This document shows, one piece after another, positions 6,295 through 10,652 of a DNA stretch of 10,652 bases. A program made the translations under genes and the position numbers. Position 1 is the stretch's first letter, and every line of letters starts with the position of its first letter. The notes under the pieces were generated by a model, which was given only the letters and a program-made list of their open reading frames with translations, searched no databases and was not told the origin of the DNA. The DNA lies in assembly GCA_002714565.1 (NCBI GenBank), contig PAXU01000066.1, positions 1 through 10,652 on the forward strand. The letters are read 5' to 3'. Source of the DNA: Rhodopirellula sp. GTDB lineage: Bacteria; Planctomycetota; Planctomycetia; Pirellulales; Pirellulaceae.

Positions 6295-7668
6295 ATGAAA
6301 CGAACTTACATCGTTATTTGCTTGCTTACGATTCTCATCATTTCACCTGCAGCGATGGCCCAGAATTGGAAAGCAGGTACCTCACGTGTGAACATCATAC
6401 CGGAGAAACAGATCTGGATGTCCGGTTACGGGGGCAGAGACCACGTAGCTGAAGGAAAGCTCACAGACCTTTGGGCAAAGTCGTTGGCGATTACTGATGC
6501 CAATGGTAACACCGGAGTACTGATCACACTGGATTTGGTTGGCATCCATGCGGATACAACGGCAGCTATTTGTGAAGCATTGAAGGAACAGCATGGCCTT
6601 GAAAGAAGTCAAATTGCAATCAATTGTTCCCATACACACACTGGTCCGGCGGTTGGCATGAATCTGGGGCCGCTTCATTACCTACAGATACCTAAAGCGG
6701 AGCAGGAGCAACTCGACCTCTACGAGAAGGCGTTGATTAAAAAGGTCGTTTCCGGTGTGTCCCAGGCGATCGAGGATGTGGAGCCGGCATCCCTTAACTG
6801 GGGATCGGGTTTGTGTGCCGTTGCAGTGAACCGCCGAAACAACTCAGAATCCCAGGTGCCGGAAGTTCGTATCGCCGGCAAACTGAACGGACCGTACGAT
6901 CATGATGTACCGGTATTGGCTGTTCGGCGTGCCGATAAGAGTCTCAAGACAATCGTGTTTGGCTATGCCTGCCACGCCACCGTACTCAGTTTCTATCAAT
7001 GGTCGGGAGACTATCCGGGTTTTGCCCAGATTTCAGTCGAAGAACAATTCCCCGGAGTTAACGCGATGTTTTGGGCGGGCTGTGGAGCAGATCAGAATCC
7101 ACTGCCACGACGCACAGTGGAATTGGCTAAGAGCTATGGACACCGCCTGGGGACAGCCGTAGGCGAAGTTATCAACGGCACAATGCATGCTGTCGAGAGT
7201 ACGCTACGGACGGAATATACCGAAGTTGATCTGCCACTTCAGCAACTGCCGACAGTGGACGAACTTAAAGGGAGGCTCGATTCGGATCAGAAGTACGAGA
7301 AGGCAAGAGCAAAGTATATTCTAGATCGACTTGGTGATAAGAAGGAATTGGATACGACCTATCCGTACCCGATAGGCTCCTGGCGAATTGGTAAGGATGT
7401 CCGATTTGTATTTCTGGGCGGTGAAGTTGTAGTGGATTACGCGATATCTATCAAAAGTTTGGCAGCAGGCACGCCAGAGGATCGCGCGCAGATGGTTTGG
7501 GTTGCAGGCTATAGCAATGATGTGATGGCCTATATCCCATCTCGTCGCGTGCTGCGAGAGGGTGGTTATGAAGGCGGTGGGTCAAATGCCTACTATGGCA
7601 TGCCTGGTTTGTGGGCGCCGGAACTCGAGGCGATGATCATGCATGAGGTTGAAGAGCAGTGGAAATAA
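6295..7668 (+). CDS. Secreted neutral/alkaline ceramidase-like hydrolase
   Basis: Residues 1-22 (MKRTYIVICLL...PAAMA) form a Sec signal peptide with a likely cut after 'AMA', so the 457-residue product is exported. The remainder matches the N-terminal domain of neutral/alkaline non-lysosomal ceramidases. The expected zinc and active-site positions are present: 'SHTHTGP' (112-118, H113/H115), H227 in 'GYACHATV', E377 in 'LGGEVVVDY' and Y413 in 'NDVMAYIPS'. Ceramidases cut the amide bond of ceramide. The protein is much shorter than the Pseudomonas enzyme (about 670 residues) and appears to lack its C-terminal domain. The region expected to carry the catalytic serine reads 'CGADQNP' rather than a Ser-containing motif. 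The real substrate may therefore be another acylated lipid or amide. It is translationally linked to the glycosyltransferase (2-bp gap). Confidence 0.85.
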   Translation: MKRTYIVICLLTILIISPAAMAQNWKAGTSRVNIIPEKQIWMSGYGGRDHVAEGKLTDLWAKSLAITDANGNTGVLITLDLVGIHADTTAAICEALKEQHGLERSQIAINCSHTHTGPAVGMNLGPLHYLQIPKAEQEQLDLYEKALIKKVVSGVSQAIEDVEPASLNWGSGLCAVAVNRRNNSESQVPEVRIAGKLNGPYDHDVPVLAVRRADKSLKTIVFGYACHATVLSFYQWSGDYPGFAQISVEEQFPGVNAMFWAGCGADQNPLPRRTVELAKSYGHRLGTAVGEVINGTMHAVESTLRTEYTEVDLPLQQLPTVDELKGRLDSDQKYEKARAKYILDRLGDKKELDTTYPYPIGSWRIGKDVRFVFLGGEVVVDYAISIKSLAAGTPEDRAQMVWVAGYSNDVMAYIPSRRVLREGGYEGGGSNAYYGMPGLWAPELEAMIMHEVEEQWK

Positions 7669-7870
7669 GCTGACAGGTGTAGGCCGATCAACGGTACGCT
7701 GTCCGTCTATCGTAAGTATCCAAGTAGCCGCGGCAAGTAGTTCCCAACCGCACCATATATCGAGGAGCCGTGAGGCGACGAAGATATTGGACGCGGGCAT
7801 TTCCCTGTCTGGGAATCGCTCTAAAAATGTATGAACTGATTGAAAAACGGCTACGTATAATAAGTAGATC
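7669..7870. other. Intergenic region upstream of the sigma factor gene
   Basis: This 202-bp stretch has no convincing gene. It holds the direct repeat CAAGTAG (7721-7727 and 7734-7740), a small palindrome TTCCC-TGTCT-GGGAA (7801-7815) and a -10-like TATAAT near its end. A regulatory role for the sigma factor operon is likely by position only. Confidence 0.4.
7856..7861 (+). promoter_or_regulatory. -10-like TATAAT just before the sigma factor gene
   Basis: A perfect TATAAT hexamer lies only 9 bases before the ATG at 7871. No good -35 exists at 15-19 bp; TTGAAA at 7840-7845 is only 10 bp away. If used, the transcript would be leaderless or nearly so, which agrees with the lack of a clear ribosome binding site. 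Confidence 0.25.
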
Positions 7871-8503
7871 ATGCATGAAATACCTGCGACTAACTCATTT
7901 GCTGAGGAGTTGACGGACGAGCAACTTCTCCACAATTACCGGGATTCCGGTGACCGTGAGCTGTTTGCGCGCCTCGTTCGGCGATATGAACGCGAACTGT
8001 ATGCTTACCTTCGCCGATATCTCGGTAATGCAGAAATGGCAGAAGATGTGTTTCAGTCAACTTTTTTGCAAGTGCATCTGAAATGTGACAAGTTTGACAC
8101 ATCGCGACGATTTAAGCCCTGGCTGTACACCGTTGCAACAAATCAGGCAATCGATGCACAACGCAGGAATAAGCGTCACCGAATGGTGAGTCTTAACCGC
8201 ACGAATCAAAATGATGATTCGGTGGATGTAGGGGCATTGATCGATCTGATGGTCAGTAAGGACACTGGTCCACTGGATCACGTTAGCCAACTGGAACGTG
8301 GACAGTGGGTTCAAAACGCCATCAGCCAACTTTCAGACCAGATGCGCAGCGTTGTGAATCTGGTTTATTACGAAGGCATGAAGTACCGAGAAGCCGCAGA
8401 TATCCTGGATATCCCTGTCGGTACGGTAAAGAGCCGCCTTCACGCTGCGATTCTGAAGCTCAATGAAGCATGGATCGCTTCACACGATGAAACAGAATTC
8501 TAG
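7871..8503 (+). CDS. RNA polymerase sigma factor, ECF family (sigma-70 group 4)
   Basis: This 210-residue protein has the two-domain layout of an extracytoplasmic-function sigma factor. Region 2 spans about residues 28-100, with 'LFARLVRRYERELYAYLRRYLGN', 'AEDVFQSTFLQVH' and 'FKPWLYTVATNQAIDAQRR', and binds the -10 element and core polymerase. Region 4 spans about 148-200, with 'ISQLSDQMRSVVNLVYYEGMKYREAADILDIPVGTVKSRLHAAI', a helix-turn-helix for the -35 element. A long polar linker of about 45 residues separates them. The ATG at 7871 has no good ribosome binding site but gives the family's usual short N-terminal lead before region 2. The downstream gene starts 40 bp after the stop and encodes a membrane protein with an anti-sigma-like N-terminus, the standard sigma/anti-sigma arrangement. 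The target genes are unknown; many ECF factors also control their own operon. Confidence 0.95.
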   Translation: MHEIPATNSFAEELTDEQLLHNYRDSGDRELFARLVRRYERELYAYLRRYLGNAEMAEDVFQSTFLQVHLKCDKFDTSRRFKPWLYTVATNQAIDAQRRNKRHRMVSLNRTNQNDDSVDVGALIDLMVSKDTGPLDHVSQLERGQWVQNAISQLSDQMRSVVNLVYYEGMKYREAADILDIPVGTVKSRLHAAILKLNEAWIASHDETEF

Positions 8504-8543
8504 TGAGTCCCGATAAAGCACGACAAATAACAGAGTAAATACA

Positions 8544-9500
8544 ATGACATTGGACCTGATTGGATTTCTGCTTGGCGCATTAGACGAGGATGAGCACCAG
8601 GCAGTACAGCAACAGATCGATGCGGATCCATCACTAAAAGAAAAACTGGATCGGCTTGAGCAACAGCTTCGAACGCTGGAATCCTATCGACATTGTGAAC
8701 CGCCGGCTCAACTTTCAGTTGATACGCTTAGCTATGTGTTTGACTATGTAGACAATCAGGCACCTCGCCCGGCAAGTGTCGTGTCACAACCGGTTCGACG
8801 CAAAAAGAACTGGTCTCGGTGGGACTTGATTGTTACGTCAACATTGCTTGTCGGTGTTGCCTTATTGATCGTTCCCGGTGTTGCGAATAGTCGTTATCAG
8901 GCTGAATTAAGAGAATGTCAATTCAATCTGCAGGAGATTGGCCAAGGGCTTCTAGGCTACTCCATGGTTCATAACGGTTACTATCCCGCGGTACCGGATA
9001 ACGCAAATCTTGGCGTAGCAGGTTACTTCCCACCGGTGTTATTGGAATTAGGATTTCTTGACCGCCCGGGACTAGTATTCTGCCCATCCGAAGTTGTGCC
9101 TGAGGAATGGCGCAGCGGTGGTGTGCCAAACAGTAAAGAGGTCATGGAGGCTACCGGCGAAGAACTAAAACAATTGCAGATGCGCATGGGAGGCAGTTAC
9201 GGATTTAACGTTGGTTACGTCATTGATGGAAAATACCATCGAATTCGAAACCTTGGCCGCCCGTTCTTTGCGATTGCTGCGGATCAGCCACATCCTGTTG
9301 GCCCGGATCTAAGCAGTAACAATCACGGCGGTCGGGGTCAAAACGTACTCTTTGAAGATGGTCACGTGCAGTTTATTGTGAGCCCTTCAATCCGAGAGCA
9401 TATCTTTCAAAGCAATCGTGGTCGAGTTGAACCTGGTCAGAGCCTTAATGACTCGGTGATTCTGCGCAGCGAAGTCCGCGTGTATCCGGTAAGCGAGTAA
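8544..9500 (+). CDS. Membrane-anchored anti-sigma-like protein with a pseudopilin (DUF1559-like, H-x10-DG) outer domain
   Basis: The 318-residue product has three parts. Residues 1-50 contain 'LIGFLLGALDEDEHQAVQQQ', which resembles the anti-sigma N-terminus seen beside ECF factors but lacks the zinc-binding HxxxCxxC motif. Basic residues 85-88 (RRKK) precede a single helix (about 94-113), which places the N-terminus in the cytoplasm. From that helix onward the protein reads like a DUF1559 pseudopilin. D94 sits where pilins have Glu5, P111 matches the helix-ending Pro, and C125 with 'NLQEIGQGL' matches the usual 'C..NLKQIG.AL' segment at identical spacing. The end has 'NHGGRGQNVLFEDGHVQF' (H261, D272-G273), an H-x10-DG variant of the H-X9-DG domain. 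The prepilin-peptidase Gly is replaced by Asn89, so cleavage is unlikely. I infer a sensor that holds the preceding sigma factor. A pilin-like protein without anti-sigma function is the alternative. Confidence 0.75.
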   Translation: MTLDLIGFLLGALDEDEHQAVQQQIDADPSLKEKLDRLEQQLRTLESYRHCEPPAQLSVDTLSYVFDYVDNQAPRPASVVSQPVRRKKNWSRWDLIVTSTLLVGVALLIVPGVANSRYQAELRECQFNLQEIGQGLLGYSMVHNGYYPAVPDNANLGVAGYFPPVLLELGFLDRPGLVFCPSEVVPEEWRSGGVPNSKEVMEATGEELKQLQMRMGGSYGFNVGYVIDGKYHRIRNLGRPFFAIAADQPHPVGPDLSSNNHGGRGQNVLFEDGHVQFIVSPSIREHIFQSNRGRVEPGQSLNDSVILRSEVRVYPVSE

Positions 9501-9526
9501 CAGTTGCGGCTATTCTCTTTCGCTAG

Positions 9527-10612
9527 CTATACAATTAGCGTCTTGCTGTCTTCACCGAGGTCCTGCACGTATCTCGGTACTGCATACCCTGGTAATCGTG
9601 TCCGTAGCTCAGTCATGATTTGCTTGCCTTCGGCAATGGGTACCTCGAAATGGGCGGCGCCGCGAACGCGATCCAACTGGTTTAGGTAGTACGGCAACAC
9701 TCCGCGATTTATGAGCGACTCACATAACTCAACCTGTGCATTAGCGGTATCGTTGATACCTCTAAGTAAGACTGCCTGATTTAGTACGGGTGCCCCCGTG
9801 GCCTTGATGCAACTTATGGCAGCTTCAACATCGGCATCCCATTCGCGTACATGATTCATGTGAATCACAATCACTGACGAAAGCCTGCTGTCCTTGATGA
9901 GTTTGCAGAATTCGGCAGTGACTCTCGATGGAATCATAATTGGCAACCGAGTGTGAATGCGTAGCCTGTCCACATGAGGAATTGCTTCAATCAACTCTAT
10001 GAGTACAGCAAGGCGTGAGTCACTAAGTGTGAGAGGATCTCCACCGCTTAAGATCACCTCTGAAAGAGAGTCATCATCACGGATTGCTTCCATGGCCGAT
10101 TTCCACGTATCCATGCTCCGTGGTTCCTCGCCGTACGGATATTCGCGACGGAAACAGTAGCGGCAATGCACAGCACATGTTCCGGTGGTAATCAGCAGCG
10201 CACGGCCCCGATACTTGTGAATTACGCCCGGTGCGATGCGGTGCTTAAGATCCGAAACCGGATCTGTTTGATAGCTATCCGGTGATGAGGATTCTGCTTC
10301 CACGGGTAAGACTTGTAGTAACAGCGGGTCAGTCAAGTTGCCCGCTTCGATTCTGTCTGCAAATGGCAACGGTACGAATAATGGAAAAAGCTCGGTAGTG
10401 TTACCACTGGGGCCAAACGTCCCTGCATCTAATCCGAGATACGACTCCAGCTGTTCAGCAGAGCGAATCGCACGGCGCATGTGTTGCTGCCATGGTAACT
10501 CCGCATTTTGCGTGTTGGAGGATTCGGTGTGGTGCATCGAGCGGTGGTCTATACAGTTGCTGGGTGAATAGGAAGAATCACGGGTTTCTAGGATTATGCC
10601 TTGTTGGTACAT
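9527..10612 (-). CDS. epmB: EF-P beta-lysylation protein EpmB (radical SAM lysine 2,3-aminomutase)
   Basis: EpmB converts (S)-alpha-lysine to (R)-beta-lysine, which EpmA attaches to a lysine of elongation factor P so that ribosomes pass polyproline stretches. The radical-SAM motif C146-x3-C150-x2-C153 (CAVHCRYC) binds the [4Fe-4S] cluster. 'SGGDP' (189-193), 'IPHVDRLRIHTRLPIMIPSR' and 'LNQAVLLRGINDTA' match the family. K357 in the C-terminal 'GEDSKT' is at the position expected for the PLP-binding lysine, and the protein ends four residues later. Length is 361 residues against 342 in E. coli. Relative to the E. coli start, the ATG at 10537 (Met26) fits the N-terminus better than the one at 10612; neither has a clear ribosome binding site. 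The gene runs convergent to the pseudopilin-like gene with 26 bp between stops. EF-P and EpmA genes are not in the window. Confidence 0.93.
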   Translation of the reverse strand: MYQQGIILETRDSSYSPSNCIDHRSMHHTESSNTQNAELPWQQHMRRAIRSAEQLESYLGLDAGTFGPSGNTTELFPLFVPLPFADRIEAGNLTDPLLLQVLPVEAESSSPDSYQTDPVSDLKHRIAPGVIHKYRGRALLITTGTCAVHCRYCFRREYPYGEEPRSMDTWKSAMEAIRDDDSLSEVILSGGDPLTLSDSRLAVLIELIEAIPHVDRLRIHTRLPIMIPSRVTAEFCKLIKDSRLSSVIVIHMNHVREWDADVEAAISCIKATGAPVLNQAVLLRGINDTANAQVELCESLINRGVLPYYLNQLDRVRGAAHFEVPIAEGKQIMTELRTRLPGYAVPRYVQDLGEDSKTLIV

Positions 10613-10652
10613 TTTGAGAAGATGAGCAACGCAGCAGAAAAGGCTGTATTTA

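Noticed and set aside
9521..9540. CGCTA...TAGCG inverted repeat at the convergent ends of the pseudopilin-like gene and epmB
   Set aside because: The arms are 5 bp with a 10-base loop and no T-run on either side, too weak to call a bidirectional terminator.

Overview
The window looks like a chromosomal segment of a planctomycete (Planctomycetota) with a moderate GC content. This placement is inferred from gene content and recalled family resemblance, not from a search. The main pointers are a pseudopilin-like protein ending in the H-x(9-10)-DG motif common in planctomycete DUF1559 proteins, a secreted neutral-ceramidase-like protein, and an ECF sigma factor next to a membrane-anchored partner. 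Ten genes run on the + strand and one (epmB) on the - strand. There is no rRNA, tRNA, insertion sequence, prophage or CRISPR array, and no gap without a gene exceeds about 200 bases.

Left part (1-1472): the C-terminal part of a beta-class DNA methyltransferase, truncated by the window edge, overlaps by 4 bp (ATGA) a TIM-barrel sugar isomerase/epimerase with an intact metal-binding tetrad. Next (1486-2825) come a two-cluster ferredoxin behind a plausible sigma70-type promoter and a class I SAM-dependent methyltransferase. The 192-bp gap between these two holds three tandem 12-bp units, a weak promoter-like pair and a 19-bp near-perfect palindrome that resembles an operator.

Middle part (2848-5083): thyA and folA form the classic thymidylate/tetrahydrofolate pair. 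ThyA converts methylene-tetrahydrofolate to dihydrofolate and FolA reduces it back. Behind folA lies a region with four mutually complementary arms that could be a terminator or an attenuator-like switch, and then a protein of unknown function.

Right part (5147-10612): a membrane-embedded family 2 glycosyltransferase is followed after 2 bp by a signal-peptide-bearing ceramidase-like hydrolase, which suggests a shared role in lipid or glycolipid metabolism at the cell envelope. Then comes an ECF sigma factor followed by the most unusual gene of the window. Its product has an acidic N-terminal region resembling an anti-sigma domain, and a single transmembrane helix plus outer domain that read like a DUF1559-type pseudopilin. 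It appears to be a pilin-like sensor fused to a sigma-factor regulator. Convergent to it is epmB, the radical-SAM lysine 2,3-aminomutase that supplies beta-lysine for modification of elongation factor P.
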